The notes beneath the pieces were generated by a model, which was not told the origin of the DNA, did no database searches, and saw only the letters and a list, made by a program, of their open reading frames with translations. From Litorivita sp050633545 (GTDB taxonomy: Bacteria; Pseudomonadota; Alphaproteobacteria; Rhodobacterales; Rhodobacteraceae): DNA of 64,000 nucleotides. The stretch covers positions 372,001-436,000 of the forward strand of contig JBOEGS010000004.1 of assembly GCA_050633545.1 (NCBI GenBank), given 5' to 3'. Of this stretch, positions 33,943 to 41,988 are shown one piece after another (the stretch's first letter is position 1; every line of letters begins with the position of its first letter). Made by a program: the position numbers and the translations under genes.

Positions 33943-34491
33943 TCAGGCGTCGCGCCATTTTCCGCAGCTCAGCCCTTCAATGGAATGCTCGCCGATCGAC
34001 ACACGGATCAATCGAAGCGTGGGCAGGCCCACGGCGGCGGTCATCCGGCGCACCTGCCGGTTGCGCCCTTCGGTGAGCACCAATTCGATCCAATGGTCCG
34101 GCACGCTCTTGCGGTAGCGCACGGGCGGGGTGCGCGGCCAAAGCCAATCGGGCGCGGCCGTGAGGCGTGCCTGCGCGGGTCGGGTGGGGCCGTCTTTGAG
34201 GGGCACGCCCTTGCGCAATTGCGCCAAAGCGGCCTCATTGGGGGCGCCCTCGACCTGCGCCAGATAGGTTTTGGGGGCTTTGAATTTCGGGTCCGACAGC
34301 CGCGCTTGTAATTTGCCATCGTCGGTGAGCAACAAAAGCCCCTCACTGTCACGGTCAAGACGTCCGGCGGGGTAGACCGCTGGCACGTCGATATAATCCG
34401 AAAGCGTCTGGCGGCTGGAGGCCTCAAGGCTGCGGTCGGTGAATTGCGACAGCACATTGAAGGGTTTGTTGAAAAGGATCAGGCGGCTCAT
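33943..34491 (-). CDS. rluE: RluE-type 23S rRNA pseudouridine synthase
   Basis: 182 aa, RsuA/RluB/E/F family without an S4 domain, as in RluE. The catalytic Asp is in YPAGRLDRDSEGLLLLTDDG (GRLDxDSEG motif), followed by KTYLAQVEG and the C-terminal WIELVLTEGRNRQVRRMTAAVGLPTLRLIRV. RluE makes pseudouridine in helix 89 of 23S rRNA. Gene length and motifs fit; the exact target base is inferred. It lies 181 bp upstream of dprA on the same strand and divergent from the histidine kinase gene. Confidence 0.9.
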   Translation of the reverse strand: MSRLILFNKPFNVLSQFTDRSLEASSRQTLSDYIDVPAVYPAGRLDRDSEGLLLLTDDGKLQARLSDPKFKAPKTYLAQVEGAPNEAALAQLRKGVPLKDGPTRPAQARLTAAPDWLWPRTPPVRYRKSVPDHWIELVLTEGRNRQVRRMTAAVGLPTLRLIRVSIGEHSIEGLSCGKWRDA

Positions 34492-34705
34492 GCGGCCTTC
34501 ATGCCCGAGGGCGCGCGGCGCATCAAGGGGCGGGCGGGCAGCTTGTGGTCATCGCAATGCGCGAGAAATTGCAAAATATGTATGTTGGATGCTACTTTTT
34601 TGCGACTTGGCGCTGGGACATCTTTGCGCCTGCAGCAATGTGCCATACTGTGGCGCGTGATTGATTTCGCGCGTCGGAGCGGGCGGAAGCTTGGGGTGGA
34701 CAGAT

Positions 34706-35839
34706 ATGATCAATTCACAAACAGGGCCGGTGCGACCGGAAGAGGATGCGGGGGCCTTGCCGTTGCTGGACGGGCTGGGGGAGGGGTTTGCGCTTTCGGT
34801 GCTAGACAGCTCGCCCGATTGCATCAAACTGATCGAGCTGGACGGGCGGCTGAGCTTTATGAACCGCAACGGTCTTTGTGCTATGGAGATCGACGATTTT
34901 TGCACCATTGAGGGGCAGGCTTGGACGACGCTGTGGCCGGTGGAATCGCAAGCGATGTTGCATGAGGCGATGCGCGCCGCCGCAAGCGGGCAGACCACGA
35001 GTTTCGAGGCGTTTTGCCCCACTGCCAAAGGCTCCGAGCGGTGGTGGCAAGTGACGGTTTCGCCGATCTATGCAGGGGGTGGCGGCGTCGAGCGGATTTT
35101 GTCCACCTCGCGCGATGTCACCGAGCGGGTGGTTGCGCTGCGGCGGTTGAAAGAGCGCGACCTGGTGCTGCAAGAGACGGCGCGCCAGCTTCAAACCGAA
35201 TTGGCGGAAAAAAATGCGCTGCTCGAGCGGCAAAAGGTGCTTTTGGGAGAGATTGACCACCGCGTGAAAAACTCATTCGCTTTGATCGCGGGGGTGCTTC
35301 GGCTGCAATTGGCCGAACTGACGTCAAAAGAGGCGCGCGAGGCGGTGCAAGACGCGGCCAACCGGATCGCCTCTTTGTCGAAGGTGCATGAGCAACTGCA
35401 TATCAATCCCGAAGACCGGCATGTGGCGCTGGCTGATTATATGGCCTCGCTTCTGGCCGGATTGGAAAGCAGCGTCAGCCGCGGTGCGCCGAGCGATCCG
35501 ATCATCCGCTTTAAAGGCACCGCCGCGATTCAAATTGCGGCGGATTCGGCGATTGCAATTGGCCTGCTCGTGACTGAACTGGTTGGCAATGCGCTCAAAC
35601 ATGGCGGCGACGGCGTTAAGGTGACGGTCGAAATTCTGCCCCATCCCGAGGACGAGGCGCGCCTGATGTGCCGTGTCACCGATACGGGGCGCGGTTTGGA
35701 GGCGGGCTTTGATCCGATGGCGCAAAGCGGATTGGGCATGAAAATTTGCAATGCCTATAGCGCACAGCTTGGCGGCAGGATCAAAACCGGAGTGGCCCCC
35801 GAAGGCGGCGCGATGTTCGCCTTCGGGTTTTTGCCCTAA
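34706..35839 (+). CDS. PAS-domain sensor histidine kinase, HisKA_2/HWE type
   Basis: 377 aa and no membrane helix. An N-terminal PAS domain (SSPDCIKLIELDGRLSFMN, W-W-QVTVSPIYAGGGGVERILSTSRDVTE) and a coiled segment lead to the phosphoacceptor box EIDHRVKNSFALIAGVLRLQL with H185. The ATPase part has ELVGNALKHGG (N-box), DTGRGLEAG (G1) and SGLGMKICNAYSAQLGG (G2). This cytosolic kinase type often feeds general stress or light responses in alphaproteobacteria; no response regulator is adjacent. ATG 34706 is preferred over a TTG at 34661 because GGGGTGGA precedes it. Confidence 0.9.
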   Translation: MINSQTGPVRPEEDAGALPLLDGLGEGFALSVLDSSPDCIKLIELDGRLSFMNRNGLCAMEIDDFCTIEGQAWTTLWPVESQAMLHEAMRAAASGQTTSFEAFCPTAKGSERWWQVTVSPIYAGGGGVERILSTSRDVTERVVALRRLKERDLVLQETARQLQTELAEKNALLERQKVLLGEIDHRVKNSFALIAGVLRLQLAELTSKEAREAVQDAANRIASLSKVHEQLHINPEDRHVALADYMASLLAGLESSVSRGAPSDPIIRFKGTAAIQIAADSAIAIGLLVTELVGNALKHGGDGVKVTVEILPHPEDEARLMCRVTDTGRGLEAGFDPMAQSGLGMKICNAYSAQLGGRIKTGVAPEGGAMFAFGFLP

Positions 35840-35888
35840 AGGGCCTTGGGGGTCTTGCGCGCTGGGCGATGCTGTTCGCGCGGCAAGA

Positions 35889-37310
35889 TCAGGTCGCCGC
35901 GCCGCCCACGGTCAGCCCGCCGATCAAAACTGTGGGCTGCCCGACGCCTACTGGCACCCATTGCCCTTGCTTGCCGCAATTGCCCATTCCGGGGTCGAGC
36001 GCCATATCATTGCCAAGCGCGCGGATATGTTTGAGCGCGGTGGCCCCGTCGCCGATCAGGGTCGCCCCTTTGACCGGCGCGCCGACTTTGCCGTTTTCGA
36101 CGCGGTAGGCCTCGGTGCAGGAAAACACGAATTTGCCATTGGTGATATCCACCTGCCCGCCGCCAAATCCCACGGCATAGATGCCGTCCTTCAACTCGCC
36201 CAGAACCTCTTCGCGTGTCGCCTCACCGCCCAGCATATAGGTGTTGGTCATGCGCGGCATCGGCGCATGGGCATAGCTTTCGCGGCGGCCATTGCCCGTG
36301 GGAGCGACGCCCATCAGGCGCGCGTTCTGGCGGTCTTGCATATAGCCGGTCAAAACCCCGTCTTCGATCAATACATTTTTGGCCGATGGCGTGCCTTCGT
36401 CGTCGATCGAAATAGACCCGCGGCGATCGGGAATGGTGCCATCATCCAGAACCGTCACGCCCTTGGCGGCGATCTGTTGCCCCATCAGCCCCGCAAAGGC
36501 GGAGGAGCCTTTGCGGTTGAAATCGCCCTCGAGCCCGTGACCGATTGCCTCATGAAGCAAAATACCCGGCCAACCGGGGCCAAGCACCACATCCATGACG
36601 CCCGCAGGGGCGGGGACGGCTTTGAGGTTGACGGTCGCCACGCGCAGGGCTTCGCGGGCTTTGGCTTGCCAATCGGCAGGATCGATGAGGCCGCCGAGGC
36701 CGATCCGCCCGCCGCCGCCCGCCGTGCCGCTTTCGCGCCGTCCGTTCTCTTCGACGATGACCGAGACATTGACCCGCGTCATCGGACGAACATCGCGCAC
36801 CGAATGGCCTTCGGGGCGCAAAATCTCTATTTCCTGATGCGAGGCGGCGATGGTGGCCGAGACCTGCACCACGCGTGGATCGAGATCACGCACATAGGCG
36901 TCGATTTCGCGCAATGTGTCGATTTTCACCGCAAAACTCGCGCCCGTGATGGGGTCTTCGTCGGTATAGAGCCGCGCATTGGTGTGCTGCGGTGCATCCG
37001 CCATGGTGCCGCCGCCGCTGCCCACTGCAAGGCGGGCGGTTTCGACCGCGCGTTTGATCGCGGATTCGGATATTTCGCTCGAATGGGCATATCCGGCCAC
37101 TTCGCCGCGCACCGCGCGCAGGCCAAATCCGGTCGAGGCATCATATGAGGCGGTTTTCACCCGCCCGTCATCAAAGACCAAGGCTTCGGAGCGACGGCGT
37201 TCGAAGAACAACTCGCCATCATCCGCCCCCGCAACCGCCTCGCGCAGCAGGCCAAGCGCCGCCTCGCGGTCCAGCATGTCGTCAAGCGGGCGGAAAGGAG
37301 TATCTGTCAT
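35889..37310 (-). CDS. tldD: TldD, metalloprotease of the TldD/PmbA family
   Basis: 473 aa. The family motif HEAIGHGLEGD begins at H253 (HExxxH metal site), with GPGWPGILLHEAIGH as its context and SISIDDEGTP following. TldD works with TldE/PmbA on small peptides such as modified microcins and gyrase inhibitors; TldE is not in this window. ATG 37310 is used; the in-frame extension to 37448 runs through the FNR-type box and lacks support. The gene is divergent from coxB with 192 bp between the starts. Confidence 0.93.
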   Translation of the reverse strand: MTDTPFRPLDDMLDREAALGLLREAVAGADDGELFFERRRSEALVFDDGRVKTASYDASTGFGLRAVRGEVAGYAHSSEISESAIKRAVETARLAVGSGGGTMADAPQHTNARLYTDEDPITGASFAVKIDTLREIDAYVRDLDPRVVQVSATIAASHQEIEILRPEGHSVRDVRPMTRVNVSVIVEENGRRESGTAGGGGRIGLGGLIDPADWQAKAREALRVATVNLKAVPAPAGVMDVVLGPGWPGILLHEAIGHGLEGDFNRKGSSAFAGLMGQQIAAKGVTVLDDGTIPDRRGSISIDDEGTPSAKNVLIEDGVLTGYMQDRQNARLMGVAPTGNGRRESYAHAPMPRMTNTYMLGGEATREEVLGELKDGIYAVGFGGGQVDITNGKFVFSCTEAYRVENGKVGAPVKGATLIGDGATALKHIRALGNDMALDPGMGNCGKQGQWVPVGVGQPTVLIGGLTVGGAAT

Positions 37311-37343
37311 GCGTGTTATTCCGTTCTTTTCAGAGGAGTGTTT

Positions 37344-37357
37344 TTGATCTAAATCAA
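37344..37357. promoter_or_regulatory. Perfect FNR/FnrL-type box
   Basis: TTGAT-CTAA-ATCAA, an exact match to the FNR/FixK/FnrL consensus TTGAT-N4-ATCAA. It lies in the divergent gap, 34 bp from the tldD start and about 145 bp before coxB. It suggests oxygen-dependent control of the aa3 oxidase gene, or of tldD, by the Rhodobacter FnrL-type regulator. Confidence 0.7.
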
Positions 37358-37502
37358 AAAAGCGACCGTTTGCCGCTGGCCGCATTCTTGTCACATGTGG
37401 AAGAATATGATTTCTAGCGGCGACAAAACAACCGAGATTCCCCCACAAAGGGTTAATTTCGTTCCGATTGAACTGAACCGCCGAAACCGATCAGGGTGAC
37501 CC

Positions 37503-38360
37503 ATGCGTAAATTCCTTAGCCTTCTGGCCCCCACGGCCGCCACTTTGGCCGCGACCACTGCACTTCCCGCATTTGCGCAGGAGGGTCTGGAGAGCGTCGG
37601 CAAGCCTCATGCTGGTGGCGTCGGCTTCCAACCTGCCGCGACCGAACTGGCGCGCGATCTGCAATGGCTCGACGGTATGATCCTCGCGATCATCACCATT
37701 GTCGTGATCTTCGTTTGTGTGCTGCTTGTCGCCGTTATCGTGCGCTACAACCGCCGCGCCAACCCGAACCCATCCTCCTTTACCCACAACACGCCGATCG
37801 AGGTGGCGTGGACCTTGGTGCCGATCCTGGTTTTGGTCGTGATCGGCTTTTTCTCCTTGCCGGTCCTGTTCAAGCAACAAGAGATTCCCGAAGGCGATAT
37901 CACCATCAAGGTGACCGGATACCAGTGGTATTGGGGCTATGAGTATGTCGACGAAGGCTTTGCTTTTGATAGCTTTTTGCTCGCCAAAGACGAGTTGGCC
38001 GAAAACGGTTATGCCGAGGATGAGTATTTGCTCGCGACCGACACCGCCGTTGTCGTCCCCGTCGGAAAAACCATCGTGATGCAAGTTACTGGCGCCGATG
38101 TGATCCATTCGTGGACCATCCCTGCCTTCGGCGTGAAGCAAGACGCCGTACCGGGTCGTTTGGCGCAGCTTTGGTTCAACGCCGACCGCGAAGGTGTTTA
38201 CTTCGGTCAGTGCTCCGAGCTGTGCGGCAAGGACCATGCCTACATGCCGATCACCGTCAAAGTTGTCAGCCAAGAGGCCTATGACGCATGGCTGGCTGGT
38301 GCCAAGGAAGAATATGCGGCTCTGAGCGCCGCACCCTATCAGGTGGCGCTCGCCGACTGA
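37503..38360 (+). CDS. coxB: Cytochrome c oxidase (aa3) subunit II
   Basis: 285 aa. A cleavable N-terminal signal (LPAFAQ) is followed by two transmembrane helices (MILAIITIVVIFVCVLLVAVIV and VAWTLVPILVLVVIGFFSL) and the periplasmic CuA domain. The CuA ligands are in HSWTIPAFGVK and CSELCGKDHAYM (C-x3-C plus His and Met). W-Y-W-GYEY is the typical electron-entry segment. It takes electrons from cytochrome c for the aa3 oxidase; subunit I is not in this window. The FNR-type box lies upstream. Confidence 0.97.
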   Translation: MRKFLSLLAPTAATLAATTALPAFAQEGLESVGKPHAGGVGFQPAATELARDLQWLDGMILAIITIVVIFVCVLLVAVIVRYNRRANPNPSSFTHNTPIEVAWTLVPILVLVVIGFFSLPVLFKQQEIPEGDITIKVTGYQWYWGYEYVDEGFAFDSFLLAKDELAENGYAEDEYLLATDTAVVVPVGKTIVMQVTGADVIHSWTIPAFGVKQDAVPGRLAQLWFNADREGVYFGQCSELCGKDHAYMPITVKVVSQEAYDAWLAGAKEEYAALSAAPYQVALAD

Positions 38361-38667
38361 ATTTGCCAAGGCCGCGCTGCCCGTACTGTCGGGCCGCAGC
38401 CGGTTGGCCGGTCGGAGAACCCGCACCGCATCAGGGCAGGGGCAATATGCCCCGATCCCTGCGCCATGATAGGACATGGCATTGGCAATCGGACGGGGCG
38501 CCAGAACGGCGCCTCGCACCACAATGACCCGAAGGCAGGGCATAAAGGCCCGCGCCCGAGAATAGCAAAAGCGCCCGCGTGACCCCGATCGGGGCTGCGT
38601 ATGGGGGCAAAGCCAATCGCGCGAAAGCGCAGCCTCTAAGCGGGCAAAAGTTGAAAACGGAGCCAAA
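38361..38667. other. Hairpin-rich gap between coxB and ctaB
   Basis: A 307-base gap inside an otherwise tightly spaced operon. It holds three good palindromes: GGGGCA-ATA-TGCCCC (38439-38453), GGCGCC-AGAAC-GGCGCC (38497-38513) and CCCCGATCGGGG (38583-38594), plus a GGCCGCGC/CCGTAC-type stem near its start. No ORF with a ribosome site was seen and there is no T-run terminator. It looks like a structured RNA leader or processing region for ctaB. Confidence 0.45.
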
Positions 38668-39609
38668 ATGAGCGACGCGAGCCTCAACACCACCACACAA
38701 GAAGGCGATGCCGGTTTCGGCGATTTCTTCGCGCTTTTGAAGCCGCGGGTGATGTCGCTTGTGGTGTTTACCGCACTTGTGGGTCTGCTCGCCGCGCCAG
38801 TGCCGGTCAATCCCGTCGTCGCCTTTGCCTCGATTTTGTTTATTGCCGTGGGCGGCGGGGCTTCGGGCGCGCTGAACATGTGGTGGGATGCGGATATCGA
38901 CCGGATCATGAAGCGCACCCAAAGCCGCCCGATCCCTTCGGGCCGCGTCACCGAGGGTGATGCTTTGGGCCTTGGCATGACCTTGTCGGTCTTTGCGGTT
39001 GTGATGCTGTTTTTGGCCTCGAACTACGTCGCGGCGGGGCTTTTGGCCTTTACCATCTTCTTTTATGTCGTGGTTTATACGATGTGGCTCAAACGCTGGA
39101 CGCCGCAAAACATCGTCATCGGCGGCGCGGCGGGGGCGTTTCCTCCGATGATCGGCTGGGCCGTGGCAACCGGCGGCATTTCGGTCGAATCGGTGTTGAT
39201 GTTCACGATCATCTTCATGTGGACGCCGCCGCATTTCTGGGCTCTCGCATTGTTTATGAAGTCCGATTACCGCGATGCGGGTGTGCCGATGCTCACCGTG
39301 ACGCATGGGCGCAAATCGACCCGCAAACATATTCTTGTCTATACGCTGCTGTTGGCCCCTATCGCTATCGGGGCGGCCTTTACCTCGATTGGTGGGCCGG
39401 TCTATCTGGCGGCGGCTGTGGTGCTCAACGCGCTCTTTATCAAAGGGGCTTTTGCGATCTGGCGCCGTGATGAGACGCAGGCCGAGGCCGATAGCTACCG
39501 CGTCGAGAAGCGCTTCTTTGCGCTCTCCTTGGTCTATTTGTTCGCGCATTTCCTTGCCATTTTGGCCGAAGCGGGCCTTGGCCGGTTTGGTTTGGGGGGC
39601 TGGTCGTGA
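38668..39609 (+). CDS. ctaB: CtaB/CyoE, protoheme IX farnesyltransferase
   Basis: 313-aa polytopic membrane enzyme of the UbiA family. The first Asp-rich motif NMWWDADIDRIMKRTQSRPIPSGR (about residues 71-94) and the second region DYRDAGVPMLTVTHGRKSTRKH are both present. About nine hydrophobic helices. It adds a farnesyl group to heme b, giving heme o, the precursor of heme a for the aa3 oxidase. The stop overlaps the start of the next gene (GTGA). Confidence 0.96.
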   Translation: MSDASLNTTTQEGDAGFGDFFALLKPRVMSLVVFTALVGLLAAPVPVNPVVAFASILFIAVGGGASGALNMWWDADIDRIMKRTQSRPIPSGRVTEGDALGLGMTLSVFAVVMLFLASNYVAAGLLAFTIFFYVVVYTMWLKRWTPQNIVIGGAAGAFPPMIGWAVATGGISVESVLMFTIIFMWTPPHFWALALFMKSDYRDAGVPMLTVTHGRKSTRKHILVYTLLLAPIAIGAAFTSIGGPVYLAAAVVLNALFIKGAFAIWRRDETQAEADSYRVEKRFFALSLVYLFAHFLAILAEAGLGRFGLGGWS

Positions 39610-39794
39610 GCTTTGAAAAGGTCGAGCACGAATTGCACAAGCGGCGGATGAGCCGCAATATCGGCCTTGGCGCCGTGTTGATCGGCTTTGTGGGTTTGGT
39701 GTTTTTGCTCACCATTGCCAAGGTCGTGGATGAGGGCGATGCGCAGCGCGCCCAGCAAGAGTTGCGCGCCGAGCCGCCGAAAGCGAGCGAATGA
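39606..39794 (+). CDS. Small single-span cytochrome oxidase cluster protein (62 aa)
   Basis: 62 aa. One transmembrane helix (IGLGAVLIGFVGLVFLLTIAKVV, about residues 19-41) between a charged N-terminus (FEKVEHELHKRRMSRN) and a basic/acidic C-terminus. In alphaproteobacteria a small ORF of this kind sits between ctaB and ctaG and is often annotated as CoxF or an oxidase assembly protein. It overlaps ctaB by 4 bases and ctaG by 4 bases, so translation is coupled. The exact role is unproven. Confidence 0.75.
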   Translation: MSFEKVEHELHKRRMSRNIGLGAVLIGFVGLVFLLTIAKVVDEGDAQRAQQELRAEPPKASE

Positions 39795-40369
39795 TGGCAG
39801 TGACGGGTCCACAAAAAACCGTGGTGAAACTGGTCGGCGTTGTGCTGGTGATGGGCGCGCTCAGCTGGGCTTCCGTGCCGTTCTACAGCTGGTTTTGCGC
39901 CGTTACGGGCTTTGGCGGGGTCACCAATACCGCCGAGGCGGGGTCCGACGTGATCCTCGATCAAACCATCACGATCCGCTTTGACGCCTCCAAAGAGCGG
40001 GGGATGCCGTGGCAATTCACGCCCGTGCAGCGCGAGATGGAGATCCGCATCGGCGAGACCGGTTTGGCCTTTTACGAGGCCTATAACCCGACCGACCGTC
40101 CCGTCGCGGGCCAAGCCAATTACAATGTCGCGCCCTATGCGGCGGGCAGCTTCTTTACCAAAATCGACTGCTTTTGTTTCACCGAACAGGTGCTACAGCC
40201 CGGCGAGCGGGTGCAAATGCCCGTGACCTTCTATGTCGACCCCGAAATCGTAACGGATCGTGAAGGAAAGTTTGTTCATACGATCACGCTGTCCTATACC
40301 TTCCATGAAATCGATCTGCCTGAGGCGCAAGCCGCTCTGGCGCAGGACGTGAAAACAAACCTAAACTAA
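39791..40369 (+). CDS. ctaG: CtaG/Cox11, CuB copper-insertion protein
   Basis: 192 aa. One N-terminal membrane helix (VVKLVGVVLVMGALSWASVPFY) anchors a periplasmic immunoglobulin-like domain. The copper site CFCFTEQVL (Cys-x-Cys) is preceded by KI and followed by the family segment PGERVQMPVTFYVDPEI and ITLSYTFHEID. It delivers Cu(I) to CuB of subunit I. It is co-translated with the small gene upstream and lies 24 bp before coxC. Confidence 0.95.
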   Translation: MMAVTGPQKTVVKLVGVVLVMGALSWASVPFYSWFCAVTGFGGVTNTAEAGSDVILDQTITIRFDASKERGMPWQFTPVQREMEIRIGETGLAFYEAYNPTDRPVAGQANYNVAPYAAGSFFTKIDCFCFTEQVLQPGERVQMPVTFYVDPEIVTDREGKFVHTITLSYTFHEIDLPEAQAALAQDVKTNLN

Positions 40370-40393
40370 GGCCTTCCAACGAGGGAAATTTAA

Positions 40394-41194
40394 ATGGCGC
40401 ACGAGAAAAACCACGATTACCACATTCTTCCCCCCTCCCTATGGCCCCTGCTTGGTGCCATTGCGGGGTTTGTCATGCTCTACGGTGCGGTGATGTATTT
40501 CGTCGATAAAGGCCCGTGGATGTTCCTCATCGGTCTGGTCGGCGTGCTTTACGTCATGTTCGGATGGTGGGCCGAAGTGGTGGCCGAAAGCGAAGTTGGC
40601 GATCACACGCCGGTTGTGCGTATCGGCCTGCGCTATGGCTTTGTGCTCTTTATCATGTCCGAGATCATGTTCTTTGCGGCTTGGTTCTGGAGCTTTTTCA
40701 AACACGCCATGTATCCGATGGGCCCGATGAGCCCGATCAAGGACGGCGTTTGGCCCCCCGCAGGGATCGAGACCTTTGACCCGTGGCACCTGCCGCTGAT
40801 CAACACGCTGATCCTGCTTTGCTCGGGCGCGGCGGCGACATGGGCGCACCACGCGCTTGTGCATGAAAACAACCGCAAGGACATGGCCAACGGGTTGATC
40901 ATCTCTGTTGTTCTCGGCCTGATCTTTACCGTGTTCCAAGCCTATGAATACAGCCATGCGGCCTTTGGCTTCTCGGGCAATATCTACGGCGCGAACTTCT
41001 TTATGGCGACCGGTTTCCACGGTTTCCACGTCATCGTCGGCACGATCTTCCTCTTCATCTGCTACCTGCGTTTGCGCCGCGGCCACTTCACGCCCGAGCG
41101 TCACGTCGGCTTCGAAGCGGCGGCTTGGTATTGGCACTTTGTTGACGTTGTCTGGCTCTTCCTCTTTGCCGCGGTCTACATCTGGGGCGGCTGA
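40394..41194 (+). CDS. coxC: Cytochrome c oxidase (aa3) subunit III
   Basis: 266 aa with seven predicted helices. Family landmarks are FGWWAEVVAESEVGDHTPVVRIGLRYGFVLFIMSEIMFFAAWFW, GAAATWAHHALVH and FHGFHVIVGTIFLFICYLRL, ending with EAAAWYWHFVDVVWLFLF. It lies in the membrane next to subunit I and keeps the proton-pumping oxidase stable. ATG 40394 with GAGGGAAATTTAA upstream. A terminator-like hairpin follows. Confidence 0.97.
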   Translation: MAHEKNHDYHILPPSLWPLLGAIAGFVMLYGAVMYFVDKGPWMFLIGLVGVLYVMFGWWAEVVAESEVGDHTPVVRIGLRYGFVLFIMSEIMFFAAWFWSFFKHAMYPMGPMSPIKDGVWPPAGIETFDPWHLPLINTLILLCSGAAATWAHHALVHENNRKDMANGLIISVVLGLIFTVFQAYEYSHAAFGFSGNIYGANFFMATGFHGFHVIVGTIFLFICYLRLRRGHFTPERHVGFEAAAWYWHFVDVVWLFLFAAVYIWGG

Positions 41195-41259
41195 ACCGGA
41201 CTTGCCTGAGCTTTGGCCCGAAACGGGTTGAAGACGGGGGCAAAAACACATTATCACGG

Positions 41260-41291
41260 CGCGGGCGGCATTTATGCGCGCCCGCGTTTTT
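41260..41291 (+). terminator. Terminator after coxC
   Basis: Perfect 8-bp stem CGCGGGCG / CGCCCGCG with an 11-base loop and five T. It lies between coxC and surf1 and contains the ATG at 41274 in its loop, arguing that this ATG is not the surf1 start. Confidence 0.8.
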
Positions 41292-41309
41292 CATTCGCGG
41301 AGAGGGCCT

Positions 41310-41987
41310 TTGCGCCGGATCATCATCCCCCTTATTTTCGGCCTTGCCGGTGCGGCGATCCTGATCTCGCTCGGGACGTGGCAAGTGCGGCGTCTGGCGT
41401 GGAAAGAGGCGGTCTTGGCCGACATCGAGGCGCGCATTTCCGCCGCGCCCGTGGCTGTTCCCGCCGTGCCCGACCCCGAGGCGGACCGCTATCTGCCCGT
41501 TTTGGTGCGCGGCACCTATGGCGAGGGGCGCATTCGCGTGCTCTCCAGCCGCCAGCTATACGGCGCGGGCTACCGGATCATCGCGCCCTTCGAGACCGGC
41601 GGGCGCCGCATCTTGATCGACCGAGGATTTGTGCAAGAACGCGATGCCATTCCCGCCGCGCCGCAGGGAGAGGTGACGCTGACCGGTAATCTGCACTGGC
41701 CCTCGGAGACCGACAAATACACGCCCAGTCCCAATCTGGAAGCCGACATCTGGTTCGCCCGCGATGTGCCTGCGATGGCGACGCATCTGGGGACCGATCC
41801 GGTGCTGATGGTCCTGCGGAGCGGCGAGGGCGGGGGCGCCAAGATCACGCCTTTGCCCATCGACACATCGGGCATTCCGAACAACCACATGCAATATGCG
41901 TTCACTTGGTTCTCTTTGGCCTTTATCTGGCTGGTGATGACGGGTTATTTCATCTGGCGCATTCGCAACCCGCTGAAAGGCACATGA
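41310..41987 (+). CDS. surf1: SURF1-family oxidase assembly protein
   Basis: 225 aa: an N-terminal helix (IIIPLIFGLAGAAILISLGTWQVRRL), a periplasmic domain (YLPVLVRGTYGEG, YRIIAPFETGGRRILIDRGFVQ), and a C-terminal helix (MQYAFTWFSLAFIWLVMTGYFIW) with the conserved NNHMQYA motif. SURF1 helps insert heme a into subunit I. TTG 41310 is chosen because GGAGAG at 41299-41304 lies upstream and the earlier ATG (41274) is in the loop of the coxC terminator. thrC begins two bases after the stop. Confidence 0.92.
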   Translation: MRRIIIPLIFGLAGAAILISLGTWQVRRLAWKEAVLADIEARISAAPVAVPAVPDPEADRYLPVLVRGTYGEGRIRVLSSRQLYGAGYRIIAPFETGGRRILIDRGFVQERDAIPAAPQGEVTLTGNLHWPSETDKYTPSPNLEADIWFARDVPAMATHLGTDPVLMVLRSGEGGGAKITPLPIDTSGIPNNHMQYAFTWFSLAFIWLVMTGYFIWRIRNPLKGT

Positions 41988-41988
41988 C

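Noticed and set aside
34661..34705. Upstream TTG extension of the histidine kinase
   Set aside because: No ribosome site; the ATG at 34706 is better placed after GGGGTGGA.
37311..37448. N-terminal extension of TldD across the FNR-type box
   Set aside because: The extra residues lack family similarity and run through a regulatory site; ATG 37310 fits the family.
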